A stretch of DNA of 64,000 nt from positions 27,481-91,480 of IMG/VR virus record IMGVR_UViG_3300047551_000431. One strand, given 5' to 3'. The notes beneath the pieces were generated by a model. The model made no database searches, was not told the DNA's origin, and saw only the letters and a list, made by a program, of their open reading frames with translations. The DNA comes from a virus. Position numbers and translations under genes: made by a program. Of the stretch, positions 45,129 through 53,914 are shown piece by piece; the stretch's first letter is position 1, and the number at the start of each line of letters is the position of its first letter.

Positions 45129-45633
45129 ATGCGAGTCCTTGTCCACCTCTAACGTGGCTTGTTTGTTCATCTTGTAAATCTTTGTATGCTCCTTTATAAC
45201 TCTCTCTGATTTGTTGGAACTTGGACGCAGCCGAGACCAACGCTGTAATATTTCCATCTCTTCCATGTGTTATAGGTGTTTTATCCATATAGTCAGCTAG
45301 TTTATCTAGCATTTTCTTAATACCATTGTACGCGCGCGATGTTGGTGTTTCATATAACTTCCTACAGAAATGTAAAGCTGCAGGAATACCATCATCTTCT
45401 GGACTAAAATCAGCAGCTATTTCTGATAACACAACCTCTTCTTTATCTTCTTCCATCATATAAAAGAATGGATTAAGATCTGGATTAGGACATGTCATAT
45501 AAAATAAGTACTGATAAATCTTCAAGTAACTATCAGGATATTTATCCATTAAGTTCTTTAATGTCTCTAGGGTGTAGCAGTGTTCCGTTGGAACAACTAC
45601 ACCATTCTGTATGTCAAATAATTTAATTGTCAT
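45115..45633 (-). CDS. Conserved phage protein, 172 aa
   Basis: Opens with LFDIQNGVVVPTEHCYTLET and LKNLMDKYPDSYLKIYQYLF at about 5-45, then CPNPDLNPFFYM and an acidic stretch (EEDKEEVVLSEIAADFSPED). The C-terminal half is helical with TPTSRAYNGIKKMLDKLADY. Genes of this kind accompany PhoH and TerL in related phages, but I know no function. Overlaps the SET gene by four bases. Confidence 0.62.
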   Translation of the reverse strand: MTIKLFDIQNGVVVPTEHCYTLETLKNLMDKYPDSYLKIYQYLFYMTCPNPDLNPFFYMMEEDKEEVVLSEIAADFSPEDDGIPAALHFCRKLYETPTSRAYNGIKKMLDKLADYMDKTPITHGRDGNITALVSAASKFQQIRESYKGAYKDLQDEQTSHVRGGQGLAYDQM

Positions 45634-46007
45634 ATTAATTCTTCTTTGTATAATTCAAAGTCATCATCAAAACTCTCATAATCTACCAGTATTTCTTCAC
45701 CGGGATTAATATCTCTTGCAGCTATCATTTTATCATCTTCATAACCTATTGAATTAGGATTACTACTGTGATTTTGAAAGTTAGAATGATCACAAGAGGA
45801 GTATAAATAATCTCCTTCTGCCCAAAAATACTTATCTATAAATTTTTTTTGTAAGTCTGATAACAAATGATATTGATCTTTATGTACTCTTATATCAAAG
45901 CCTTCAACAAATTTCCAAATTATGGTATCTTTAGGAATAAAGTTTTTAGCATACAAACCTATTCCTTTACCTGGTGATTCTGCTAAATATGTTTCTATTA
46001 ATAGCAT
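45630..46007 (-). CDS. SET-domain protein (putative lysine methyltransferase), 125 aa
   Basis: All landmarks of a minimal SET fold are present: the N-terminal GKGIGLYAKNFIPKDTII at 13-30 (SAM-site GxG region), the pseudoknot NHSSNPNS at 79-86 (cf. NHSC.PN), and GEEILVDY at 103-110 with the C-terminal Tyr. SET proteins transfer methyl groups from SAM to lysines of proteins. At 125 residues it lacks pre- and post-SET zinc domains, as small bacterial and viral forms do. It is embedded in an overlapping operon (one base with the 207-residue gene, four with the 172-residue gene), so it is made with packaging genes. Target unknown. Confidence 0.82.
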   Translation of the reverse strand: MLLIETYLAESPGKGIGLYAKNFIPKDTIIWKFVEGFDIRVHKDQYHLLSDLQKKFIDKYFWAEGDYLYSSCDHSNFQNHSSNPNSIGYEDDKMIAARDINPGEEILVDYESFDDDFELYKEELI

Positions 46008-46630
46008 TAGTCTATTTTGTTTATTGTGTAATAATAATTACTAGAATCTTCAGACACCCATCTATCAGACTGAGCTTCAACAGATTCTATATGCACATCT
46101 ACTTTAAATGAGGATGGTTCTACAGGAAATTCTTTTGTTACCCAATTAGAGTCTTTCCAGTAAATTCTATTATTGGGTTGACATAGTAAATACCCATCAT
46201 CTGCTACTAGTATATGACCACATTTGTAATCACTTGGCTCATCTGAATAAGGATTTTGATACCAGTCCACAGTCATGCGGTACGTTGCCCATATTTTACT
46301 ACCATCTTTTAAGACTACCTGACATCTTTTTTCATAGAGATAATCATAGGTGATAACACTTACATTCTCAGAAAAACAATCCCAAAGTTGTTTAAAATGA
46401 AACGGTATATCATCAACAGGTTCTTTCATAAATATCTCAGAGATAGGAACTCTTGATCTAAGCATACCATAGTCAGTCATTACATGAAAAGTTAATATCT
46501 TTCCTGCTACAGATTGTACTGCAAAAGCATACGCTTTATGGTACACATCGTTATCTTCTTCTTTCTTTGTAAAGTGTGATGCTCTTACATAACACTTAAA
46601 AAGATCTATATTTTCATTAAGAATTGCCAT
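46007..46630 (-). CDS. Conserved phage protein of unknown function, 207 aa
   Basis: Characteristic stretches are AYAFAVQSVAGKILTFHVMT at about 32-51, then GMLRSRVPISEIF, HFKQLWDCFSENVSV, YRMTVDWYQNPYSDEP and DDGYLLCQPNNRIYWKDSNW. This set is shared by many tailed phages, with no described function. A compact beta-rich fold is likely. It overlaps the nuclease gene by 14 bases and the SET gene by one base. Confidence 0.66.
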   Translation of the reverse strand: MAILNENIDLFKCYVRASHFTKKEEDNDVYHKAYAFAVQSVAGKILTFHVMTDYGMLRSRVPISEIFMKEPVDDIPFHFKQLWDCFSENVSVITYDYLYEKRCQVVLKDGSKIWATYRMTVDWYQNPYSDEPSDYKCGHILVADDGYLLCQPNNRIYWKDSNWVTKEFPVEPSSFKVDVHIESVEAQSDRWVSEDSSNYYYTINKID

Positions 46631-47438
46631 TGTCTCTAAGGTAATTAATTATACTAATAACTTCTGATTTTAAATAAGGTAGCTCATAAGTTACTACTTT
46701 ATCTACGACAGGTTCTCCAAACTCATCATAATATACAACTCTATTGTCATAAGCGTCTTTACCCGCTTCTTTAAACTGTATGTGTTCTATTATAAGTTTA
46801 CCGGGTTTGAGTTTAGGATTATGCTTTAGAATCATATACATATACAAACTAAGCTGAATATTGTAATGATTCAAATTACAATCATCTAAATGACTAAGTG
46901 GATCTAGCATTTTATCTGAGATACCTTCCCAGTTAATGTAAGACTCTACTTTGATTTCTTTATTGGTTTTGTAATCATATACGTTTACAAATCCATTAAT
47001 TACCTCCACTCTATCTGCTTGACCACATATACCAGCAGACTTAAGATATACCAGATGCTCAGGGTAAATACCATCAGCAAGCTTTTGTTCCGGAGCTTTT
47101 TTAAATCCATCTTCTTCTATAGGTTTTATTATAGGTACAATGATGTCTTCGCGACTTATTGAATCACATGAAAGTAAATCTTTTTCACGTTGGTTATGGT
47201 ACCATGTACCAAGATTCATTGCTTTCTGTGATTCGTTTTTCCAAGCTTCTTTGATTTCTTCTGGGGTCATACCATACCATTTGCTCTTCTTGTTTTTAGA
47301 AGATTTTATAGCAATAGCTTCCGCATCAAAAGGTTTCTTAAACTTGGATATGACACTGGTTACGCTTGTCCATATGATGTTCTCACTAGGATCAATACTT
47401 ACGTAACTATGTGTTTCTGGTTTAAATATTAGTGCCAT
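46617..47438 (-). CDS. PD-(D/E)XK exonuclease, RecB/Cas4-like, 273 aa
   Basis: The opening FKPETHSYVSID, then IWTSVTSVISKFKKPFDAEA at about 18-37, the helix LGTWYHNQREKD with a conserved His near 85, GQADRVEV at about 142 (first Asp) and VYDYKTNKEI at about 152-161 (D-x-K) give the full PD-(D/E)XK signature. This family includes RecB-type and Cas4-like nucleases and is common in crAss-like phages, probably in recombination or packaging. The opening resembles the nuclease-like segment at the end of the visible giant protein at 1-4673. Overlaps neighbours by 17 and 14 bases. Confidence 0.82.
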   Translation of the reverse strand: MALIFKPETHSYVSIDPSENIIWTSVTSVISKFKKPFDAEAIAIKSSKNKKSKWYGMTPEEIKEAWKNESQKAMNLGTWYHNQREKDLLSCDSISREDIIVPIIKPIEEDGFKKAPEQKLADGIYPEHLVYLKSAGICGQADRVEVINGFVNVYDYKTNKEIKVESYINWEGISDKMLDPLSHLDDCNLNHYNIQLSLYMYMILKHNPKLKPGKLIIEHIQFKEAGKDAYDNRVVYYDEFGEPVVDKVVTYELPYLKSEVISIINYLRDNGNS

Positions 47439-47742
47439 CTATGTATGCGTTTAATTTATCTTCGTCTTCTTCAGACATTATAGCATCCCAGTATCCTTCT
47501 GGACAGAATGATGACATACTGTGTACTTTATAATCTAAAGAGCATCCGCAGCTACCACAACAAGGTTGAGTACCGGGTACTAAACAGCTTTTACCAACTA
47601 TATCAAATAGAGGACAATTTCTACAGATAGTCATTCTATAGCCTGCTATCTTCTTGTGTTTCTTCTTAGTAAAGTAATATCCTATTACCCCTTCTAGAAT
47701 CAACCACTTATTCTTCCAGATTGTTTTGATCTTTTGTATCAT
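47422..47742 (-). CDS. Zinc-binding mini-protein, 106 aa
   Basis: Residues 37-80 hold ICRNCPLFDIVGKSCLVPG, then PCCGSCGCSLDYKV, then SFCPEGYW: seven or more cysteines, enough for two zinc sites. The N-terminal 35 residues are basic and amphipathic. A family with this TQPCCGSCGCSL motif occurs in Bacteroidetes phages. No function known. It overlaps the upstream gene by 35 bases, the longest overlap in this operon. Confidence 0.64.
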   Translation of the reverse strand: MIQKIKTIWKNKWLILEGVIGYYFTKKKHKKIAGYRMTICRNCPLFDIVGKSCLVPGTQPCCGSCGCSLDYKVHSMSSFCPEGYWDAIMSEEDEDKLNAYIDGTNI

Positions 47743-48097
47743 TTAGTAATGCTTGTTTAAATCTGTTTCTTCTATGAACCAGTTCATGACTTTTGCTTTG
47801 TAATTCTTTATACGCAGCGAGTCTTTTTTCTAAGTCTGTATATTTTGCAATACCTGTATAATCTTTCTTATTTAAACTAGCTATTGCTTGATAAGTTTTA
47901 GCAATCTTTCCCGCTAACTTCTTTCTATTTATAGCAAACTCACCTAGACCTACTAAAAAAAGAAGAGGGTGTTCCTTATTAACCATTAACTTTCTGGTAT
48001 AAGACCAATAGAATGAAAGAATCTCCTCAACGTCTTCAGCATTGTCTACTTCAGAACAATAGTCTTTTATTAACTGATTAACTGTTTTCGCTTTCAA
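47708..48097 (-). CDS. Helical protein, 129 aa
   Basis: Charged helical protein with LIKDYCSEVDNAEDVEEILS at about 9-28, then YTRKLMVNKEHPLLFLVGLG and a Lys/Arg-rich C-terminal coiled coil (ELQSKSHELVHRRNRFKQAL). No recognised domain. It overlaps both neighbours (20 and 35 bases). Function unknown. Confidence 0.55.
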   Translation of the reverse strand: MKAKTVNQLIKDYCSEVDNAEDVEEILSFYWSYTRKLMVNKEHPLLFLVGLGEFAINRKKLAGKIAKTYQAIASLNKKDYTGIAKYTDLEKRLAAYKELQSKSHELVHRRNRFKQALLNDTKDQNNLEE

Positions 48098-48452
48098 CTC
48101 TTACAAATTTATAGTCTAACAAAATATTACCGGTTGTTTGAATCTTTAAGTCCGGATTAAGTTTGATTAACTTATTGTAATCACCATTTTTAACGACTAG
48201 GTTTTTCTTTTCCGCTTTTGTAATCGCACTTCTAACAGATTGACTGCTACCAAAAATCTTGTTCTTGGTAGCAGTATCACAAAATTCTGTTAAAGGTTGT
48301 TCACCACCTAATGCTAAAAAGGTTAAGCAATTCAAATCTAAATCCGATACATTCATCTGTTTCAATGTACAATGCGTTGCAATCTGAAAACGTACAATAT
48401 TCCAGAGATCCATTCTTACAGTTTTACGTACCTGATTTACCTTTGCCATCAC
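48078..48452 (-). CDS. Winged-helix-like putative DNA-binding protein, 124 aa
   Basis: A helix-turn-helix-like region runs from DLDLNCLTFLALGGEQPLTE through FCDTATKNKIFGSSQSVRSA to ITKAEKKNLVVKNGDYNKLI at about 37-98, ending with a beta wing (TGNILLDYKFVRVES). It resembles a phage MarR/wHTH-type family. Such a protein could regulate late genes; that is inference. It overlaps the 75-residue gene by four bases. Confidence 0.55.
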   Translation of the reverse strand: MMAKVNQVRKTVRMDLWNIVRFQIATHCTLKQMNVSDLDLNCLTFLALGGEQPLTEFCDTATKNKIFGSSQSVRSAITKAEKKNLVVKNGDYNKLIKLNPDLKIQTTGNILLDYKFVRVESENS

Positions 48453-48676
48453 TTCTCTTTTTTAGGTTCTTCATCAGTTTGTTCAGGAGCTGGTGCATAG
48501 ATATTTGCAAGCTTCTGTTGTATCAATGCTCTACGTAAACGCTGTTCATCAATATCAGAGATTAAAGTCTCATATTCTTTTTGAACTTTTAGGAACTCCA
48601 TTTCTTTTTGAAAGTGTTCCATCATCTCAGCTTTTCTAGCTTCGTACTCTTCTGGAGTAACTTCATGTTGACTCAT
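48449..48676 (-). CDS. Short coiled-coil protein, 75 aa
   Basis: Almost entirely helical and charged (YEARKAEMMEHFQKEMEFLK, then YETLISDIDEQRLRRALIQQ). It ends in a Lys/Glu tail. It is the first gene after a terminator and after a good Bacteroidetes promoter candidate, so it heads the packaging operon. Function unknown. Confidence 0.6.
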   Translation of the reverse strand: MSQHEVTPEEYEARKAEMMEHFQKEMEFLKVQKEYETLISDIDEQRLRRALIQQKLANIYAPAPEQTDEEPKKEK

Positions 48677-48679
48677 ATA

Positions 48680-48738
48680 CTGTTGGTTTTTAAAAGTTTA
48701 AAGCAAAGATATAATAAAAGTTTAAATTTCCAAACATT
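48680..48738 (-). promoter_or_regulatory. Bacteroidetes-type promoter (TTTG-N19-TATCTTTG)
   Basis: On the minus strand TTTG is followed after 19 bases by TATCTTTG at 48704-48711, which fits the host primary sigma consensus (TTTG near -33, TAnnTTTG near -7). It sits between a terminator and the ATG of the 75-residue gene, 27 bases away. Confidence 0.6.
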
Positions 48739-48762
48739 AAAAAACCCAGACTAGCCGGGTTA
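48739..48762 (-). terminator. Terminator after the fibre/holin operon
   Basis: On the minus strand AACCCGG pairs with CTGGGTT around CTAGT and is followed by TTTTTT. It ends the transcript of the 104-residue membrane protein. Confidence 0.82.
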
Positions 48763-48782
48763 CTTTAATATATGTTTGAAGA

Positions 48783-49097
48783 TTAATCCTCTTTCTTAGC
48801 TTTAATGTATCCTGTAAGCTCAGCAAGACTGGTACTTATCGTATTCATATGCTGATTAAGAGTGTCTATTTTAACAGAAAGTTTTTCGTGATCAGACTTC
48901 TGTTCATCTTTAATTTCTGACATACGCTTATATATTATAGTTTCTTTGTGTAGCATCTGAGTATCTATTTCTTTGATTTTAGTAACTGCTTTTTCTACGT
49001 CTTTCTTTAAAGCAAAATAAGCACCTAACACTGAAACAGCTAGTAAGATTATACCTATAACATCCTTTGCTGTAAATACTAAGTTTTCAGCTTCCAT
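48783..49097 (-). CDS. Holin-like membrane protein with coiled coil, 104 aa
   Basis: One transmembrane helix at about residues 12-30 (VIGIILLAVSVLGAYFALKK) is followed by 70 residues of charged coiled coil (KIKEIDTQMLHKETIIYKRM, then SEIKDEQKSDHEKLSVKI). This layout matches small phage holins or holin-associated proteins. No endolysin gene lies next to it; the three-domain tail hydrolase is far away. It overlaps the fibre gene by one base and is followed by a terminator. A tail-chaperone role is the alternative. Confidence 0.55.
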   Translation of the reverse strand: MEAENLVFTAKDVIGIILLAVSVLGAYFALKKDVEKAVTKIKEIDTQMLHKETIIYKRMSEIKDEQKSDHEKLSVKIDTLNQHMNTISTSLAELTGYIKAKKED

Positions 49098-49546
49098 TAT
49101 ACTATTTTATATAATCTTATTTCAAAAGGAAATCCTATATCTTTACTTTGTCCTATACCTCTAGAATCTGGAGTAAAAGCACTTGAAGCATTTTCAGAAA
49201 AATATTGCAGTATAAGATTTTGAGTACTTAATGGATCTGGTATACATGCTACCACACAACTTGGATGCATGGAAGTTCCGTTAAATACCTGAAATGTTTT
49301 TTTACTATAGGGTGATGTTTCAGCAAAAGCATGTATTACAACAAGTTCTACAAATCCATCATTTACGGTACCTGGTACTACTGATAAACCTGTCTCATTA
49401 ATAGTTTCTGATATATCTAGGGACCATGCTCCATCAAATTGAGGTGTGAAAAAACCACTTATGGTGTCATAAGGTTTACTACCTATATTTTCATAAATAC
49501 CCTTTAAGAGTTCAATTGTATATCTTTCAAACTGAGGATCTGTCAT
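49097..49546 (-). CDS. Tail-fibre accessory protein, 149 aa
   Basis: The first 25 residues form an amphipathic helix (FERYTIELLKGIYENIG) nearly repeated in the 22-residue gene just upstream. The rest is a beta-rich jelly-roll-like domain (GAWSLDISETINETGL, then TFQVFNGTSMHPSC). No catalytic motif. It lies at the end of the tail-fibre cluster. Likely a fibre tip or chaperone. Confidence 0.55.
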   Translation of the reverse strand: MTDPQFERYTIELLKGIYENIGSKPYDTISGFFTPQFDGAWSLDISETINETGLSVVPGTVNDGFVELVVIHAFAETSPYSKKTFQVFNGTSMHPSCVVACIPDPLSTQNLILQYFSENASSAFTPDSRGIGQSKDIGFPFEIRLYKIV

Positions 49547-49548
49547 AA

Positions 49549-49617
49549 CTATTGTTTTACCTTATTATAGATTCCTTTTAGTAGCTCTATCATGTATTTC
49601 TTGAATGCTTCGCTCAT
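49549..49617 (-). CDS. 22-residue helical mini-ORF
   Basis: ATG at 49615-49617 and TAG at 49549-49551 encode FKKYMIELLKGIYNKV with short ends. It is two bases before the ATG of the 149-residue gene and matches that gene's first helix (F..Y.IELLKGIY). The similarity and spacing suggest real translation or a duplication remnant. Its size equals that of the mini-ORF at 51353-51421. Confidence 0.5.
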   Translation of the reverse strand: MSEAFKKYMIELLKGIYNKVKQ

Positions 49618-49635
49618 ACTATAATATACAAAAAA

Positions 49636-49836
49636 TTAAGGCTCTATAAAAATTAAATATGCTGTATCAGGATTTGCAACAAGTAGATCTATAAAAAGAT
49701 TTATACCCTTACTGTTTAAAGCGTTCACAAATTCTTCATTCGAATTTTCCCACGCGAAACAAATAGTACCCCACTTTGTATCGCTATTAATTGCAAGATG
49801 CGTTACATTATCTTCTTGAATTATTGAATATGTCAT
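49636..49836 (-). CDS. Small acidic protein, 66 aa
   Basis: An acidic alpha/beta mini-protein (THLAINSDTKWGTICFAWEN, then EEFVNALNSKGINLFIDLLV). It overlaps the 507-residue fibre gene by four bases (ATGA). Nothing similar recognised; possible fibre-assembly chaperone because of its place. Confidence 0.55.
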   Translation of the reverse strand: MTYSIIQEDNVTHLAINSDTKWGTICFAWENSNEEFVNALNSKGINLFIDLLVANPDTAYLIFIEP

Positions 49837-51356
49837 GCAGTTATAGTAAATGATAATCCATTAAATGCGCCACCGCTACCTGTTGCATTATTCACCCTTC
49901 TTATCGATAATTTATCACCTGCAACAAAAGTAACTGGATTGGTAGTATTTGAATAGGGTGTAGCAGTTGGAGCAGCTCCTGCTGCTATTGTAATAACAAG
50001 TGCAGTATCAACAGCATTTTTTCTAACAGTTATGACTTGTGAACCACTCGCTGGTTGAGTTAGTGTATAATGCATCAAATACATATTTGTTAATGTCATT
50101 GCATGAGGTATAATAACCGTTGATGTTTGTTCATTACTACCTGCTGTCATACCCACCCCTATCCATGTAGTAGTACTTGCCGCTATAACAGCAGCCGTTT
50201 GAAAATTCCAAATTTGATTTGTTAATCCACTACCTCCCGAATACTGAGGGATATTTAACGTATTACCCACCAAAGTAGCAGCTCCGCTTGATCCGGTAGT
50301 AGTTAAGGTTAATTGCTCTTGAGGAGTATATCCTAGTATGGTAGCAATAGATGCTGTTTTCCACTGAGCAGGACTTACTGTATTATCGTAATAAAGAGTA
50401 TCTTTTAAACTAGGACTTTGAGCTTGCACATTATGTAACTCATCTAATTCATAACCATTCTGCACCCTTACATAAAGTCTACCTGCGTTACCGTTACTAG
50501 CTGTAGTTACATAACCTAAATATACAAGATGATTAGGAGCATAAGGTTTTGTTTTAGTAATTGATCCTGCTGTTGCTCCTAAATATACAGGATCGCTATC
50601 TGCCCATGTTGAAGTGGGTAGTATATTTAATCCTGTTAAAAGACCTTGCATAATAATAATACCTTGTTGACCAGCTGCTATAGATGAAGAAAATACTAAA
50701 CCTATAGTCTGAGCAGATGTAGAATCTCCTGTATTATATGCTAGTTTTACTTTTAATCTATCACCCACACCACCAGATGCATATACAGGTTGTCCCTTAG
50801 TAATAGTTACAGTATCATCATTAGTTACGTAACTAAGTAATGTATTAGGAGATGTACCTATACATTGAAAACTTGGTGTTGTAGAGTTATATACACAAAG
50901 CATTTCTGCTCCATCTAGTATATCTCCGGGAACTATAGGTCCGTCATTGTTACGATATAATGTAATAGCACCTAAACCATTAATATTAAGAGTTGCTCCT
51001 GTAGTATTACCATTCGTAAATCTAATAAGATAAGCATCACCATCATTATACGCAGTAACTCCTGATACCGTAGCTGTGTATGTGTCAGTTCCTGAAGCTG
51101 TAGTTTTGGGTATACCTTCGATTATAGTTAAATCACCAGATCCTAATACACTATTACTATTAATAGTCTTGATATTAGTACCAGAAACAAGAGTATCTTG
51201 TTTTGCATTTAACGCACTTTGTAAGTCTCCTTGACTAGATAATGTTCCAGTAATAGTTCCCCAGACTGTTGCGCCCGGGGGTGAACTAACGATCAAATCA
51301 TAAATAGTTTGAAGCTTTCTTAGTACTAATATTTGAAAACCTAAAAAAGGAATCAT
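49833..51356 (-). CDS. Tail fibre protein, 507 aa
   Basis: The N-terminal helix (FQILVLRKLQTIYDLIVSS) is followed by the typical phage fibre repeat WGTITGTLSSQGDLQSALNA, then KQDTLVSGTNIKTINSNSVL at about 35-75. A Thr/Gly/Asn-rich beta body follows. The C-terminal 130 residues look like a trimeric fibre tip (TSTVIIPHAMTLTNMYLMHY). It is flanked by two tiny ORFs coupled by ATGA and TAATG overlaps. Confidence 0.72.
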   Translation of the reverse strand: MIPFLGFQILVLRKLQTIYDLIVSSPPGATVWGTITGTLSSQGDLQSALNAKQDTLVSGTNIKTINSNSVLGSGDLTIIEGIPKTTASGTDTYTATVSGVTAYNDGDAYLIRFTNGNTTGATLNINGLGAITLYRNNDGPIVPGDILDGAEMLCVYNSTTPSFQCIGTSPNTLLSYVTNDDTVTITKGQPVYASGGVGDRLKVKLAYNTGDSTSAQTIGLVFSSSIAAGQQGIIIMQGLLTGLNILPTSTWADSDPVYLGATAGSITKTKPYAPNHLVYLGYVTTASNGNAGRLYVRVQNGYELDELHNVQAQSPSLKDTLYYDNTVSPAQWKTASIATILGYTPQEQLTLTTTGSSGAATLVGNTLNIPQYSGGSGLTNQIWNFQTAAVIAASTTTWIGVGMTAGSNEQTSTVIIPHAMTLTNMYLMHYTLTQPASGSQVITVRKNAVDTALVITIAAGAAPTATPYSNTTNPVTFVAGDKLSIRRVNNATGSGGAFNGLSFTITA

Positions 51357-51421
51357 GGTGTTAATGCTGCTATAATCTTATCTAGCAAATTTAATACTTT
51401 ATTTTGAAAGTTTTGAATCAT
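51353..51421 (-). CDS. 22-residue mini-ORF coupled on both sides
   Basis: The start shares one base with the stop of the 829-residue gene (TAATG), and its TGA overlaps the start of the 507-residue gene (ATGA). It encodes a short amphipathic helix (FQNKVLNLLDKIIAAL) that resembles the N-terminal helix of the downstream fibre. Coupling at both ends is good evidence that it is translated. Function unknown. Confidence 0.55.
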   Translation of the reverse strand: MIQNFQNKVLNLLDKIIAALTP

Positions 51422-53910
51422 TAGTAGCATCTATTTACATAACAGTTATAAGAACTTGTTGCCAAATCATTATACAAATCTGCAGGGGGTTCGTAGACTA
51501 ATCTATCACTAGGTGCATAATTAAAATACCTAGTAAACGCGGAGTATCCTTTTATACTAACCATTTCTCCTGCTATACTAGTAGTTGGAGCTGCCAATTG
51601 ATTACCACAAGAAGGATATATAATTTTACCTATAGATTGACTAATTCCAAAAGTCGAACCTCCTGTTAATAGATTGGATGAATAAGAATTTGCAAAAAAT
51701 GAACTTGTACCTATCCAACCTGGTATTATTGAATTGTTTTTATTAAAATTACCTGCATAACCACCACTTGTAGCTTTTGGATTATTTGGATCGGCAGGAT
51801 TTGTTATAGGATAGTCACTACCTGTAAACGTAAATGGTGATGATGATGATGTAGCGAGAGTCATTCCAAATATTAAACCATTAGGTACTATAGTTGGTGC
51901 AGGGTTAACATTCGGCCATGATCCTTGAACTCCTACTGTTAAAGATGGTCCGTATGGATAAATTGTATCTGTTGTTGTATCAATAATATAAGGTCTAAAT
52001 AAACTATTTGGTATATTAGAACCAGTACCAGAAAAACCAGGATACATTATGATTTTTACATTATCCAACATCTGTTGAGTAGGACTTACTTTTATCAAGT
52101 CATTCACCTGAAAATTCTGCTGAAGAACATTACCTGCTGTAGTATCTTTTGCTACAAAAGTATTATTAATTTTATCCACACTCTCTACAATCACACTTGA
52201 AGGATTTGTAAATGATCCTTGTCCTGAATAAACAGTAACGGTCATTCCGGTATAAATGTAATTAGAATCTGAAACTTTTATTGTGACTGTAGCACCCGAC
52301 GTGTATGAAGTTGCTTCTGTTACTTTTGCAATATATTCACTAATAGGTTTTTCAATCATTGCTGTTCTAAAACCAGTAACAGCTGTATAGTCTGCAATAT
52401 TCGATCTTAGCGCCAAACTATTTTTTGAATATATAACATTAGCATCTCCTAAACTCCATTTAGAAGGGTCTAGTATAAATACCCATCTAGACATACCAAA
52501 TAGATATATTTTACCATTTGGATGTAAAATACCAGAATGAATATATGATAAAAATTGTCCTCGTAAACGTGTCCACCAAAATGTAGCATTTGTTGTAGGA
52601 TAGGGTGCTACTTTACTTAAAGGTGAACCTGTATCATCAGTAGGAGTAAAAAATCTAGACGTGGATGTAGCCGCCACACCGTTTATAAAAGTAGCTGTTA
52701 TACCGTTATAAAAACCATGCATCTCCCATCTATCAGTGGATGAGGGATTTATTGATGTATTTCTAGGTGCGATTCTTACTAATATACCTCCAGCAACACC
52801 TGAAGTAGCTGCACCAGGCATGCAATATAGATACCCATCTTTTGCTAATACAGGAGCTCTTAAATTACGAGCTACTACAAGAGGTTGTTGTGTAGTAGGA
52901 TTTATCGCTGGTGAAAATTTAGTAGCAGCAATACTTGCAAATGTTTCTGTTTCCCAAGTACATGTTGGAAACTCCCCTCCTGATATTGTAGTTGCTACTG
53001 TAACATTATTAGGTACAGCTGAGTCTAATCTATAAGTTCCTACACCACCTGTACCTGTTGTTGCTAACGATGATGTTGTTATAGCTGTAGAAGCTACTGT
53101 TTGTGGAGTACTAACAATATATGTACCCGTTCCCCCAATACCAGTACCTAAAGCTGTAATTGTTGTTCCTGGAGTAATACCGGATCCTGATATTGTTGCG
53201 CCAACAAAAATTGTACCTGAAGCAACTGCTGAAACATTTAATGTAGTTCCTGAAATAGAACCTGTAAATGATGCTGTACCAGGATCTACAAATACTATAG
53301 TTCTAGTAACAGTATTACTTGTTACAGGATCTGTAAACGATATAGTTTGTCCTATACCATATGTTCCTGATGCAACAGATGTCATAGTTAAAACTCTATT
53401 AGATATTGTACCTTGTCCTGATGCTGTTGTTAAACCAGTAGAATATCCTGCATTAGGATTAAATACCACTAATGAACTACCTGCAGGATTAGCTTCTGGA
53501 AATAAATACATTAAACCATTAGGTGCTAAAACAGGTCTTGCGTCAAATGCCTTATAAGATCTTTGACAACCTGCTTGAGCACTATTTGTACCAGGAGCAG
53601 GATCAATCCATCCCGGTAGAGTAGGTCTATTTAAACTAGCATTTGTATATACAGTAAACCATTTAGTTTTTTCATTAGGTTTTCCTAATTTACCAACCAC
53701 AACATAATCTTTAGCTTGATTATTGCAACCAAATAAATATACTAAACCATTAGGTGCAGTGACTGGTACAGACCATTGCTCAGTTCCCAGACCTGTTAAT
53801 GCTGGAAAAGTTGTTGCGCCAACAGCTGATCCAGATGGTAATAAGAAAGGACTATATGATGCTAAATATTGTGCCCAAATACCCGCTTGGGTTGCTGCAG
53901 TTGCTATCAT
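51421..53910 (-). CDS. Propeller-like tail fibre/spike protein, 829 aa
   Basis: Motifs of the kind [40 protein letters not shown] and PNGLIFG recur across the protein, which suggests a beta-propeller of the PQQ/Kelch type. Between about residues 160 and 320 there is an insert of Ser/Thr/Gly-rich modules ([20 protein letters not shown], then [19 protein letters not shown]), repeated about three times. The same module is in the neighbouring 467-residue protein. No glycosidase residues recognised. Likely a receptor-binding tail protein. Confidence 0.66.
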   Translation of the reverse strand: MIATAATQAGIWAQYLASYSPFLLPSGSAVGATTFPALTGLGTEQWSVPVTAPNGLVYLFGCNNQAKDYVVVGKLGKPNEKTKWFTVYTNASLNRPTLPGWIDPAPGTNSAQAGCQRSYKAFDARPVLAPNGLMYLFPEANPAGSSLVVFNPNAGYSTGLTTASGQGTISNRVLTMTSVASGTYGIGQTISFTDPVTSNTVTRTIVFVDPGTASFTGSISGTTLNVSAVASGTIFVGATISGSGITPGTTITALGTGIGGTGTYIVSTPQTVASTAITTSSLATTGTGGVGTYRLDSAVPNNVTVATTISGGEFPTCTWETETFASIAATKFSPAINPTTQQPLVVARNLRAPVLAKDGYLYCMPGAATSGVAGGILVRIAPRNTSINPSSTDRWEMHGFYNGITATFINGVAATSTSRFFTPTDDTGSPLSKVAPYPTTNATFWWTRLRGQFLSYIHSGILHPNGKIYLFGMSRWVFILDPSKWSLGDANVIYSKNSLALRSNIADYTAVTGFRTAMIEKPISEYIAKVTEATSYTSGATVTIKVSDSNYIYTGMTVTVYSGQGSFTNPSSVIVESVDKINNTFVAKDTTAGNVLQQNFQVNDLIKVSPTQQMLDNVKIIMYPGFSGTGSNIPNSLFRPYIIDTTTDTIYPYGPSLTVGVQGSWPNVNPAPTIVPNGLIFGMTLATSSSSPFTFTGSDYPITNPADPNNPKATSGGYAGNFNKNNSIIPGWIGTSSFFANSYSSNLLTGGSTFGISQSIGKIIYPSCGNQLAAPTTSIAGEMVSIKGYSAFTRYFNYAPSDRLVYEPPADLYNDLATSSYNCYVNRCY

Positions 53911-53914
53911 AATC

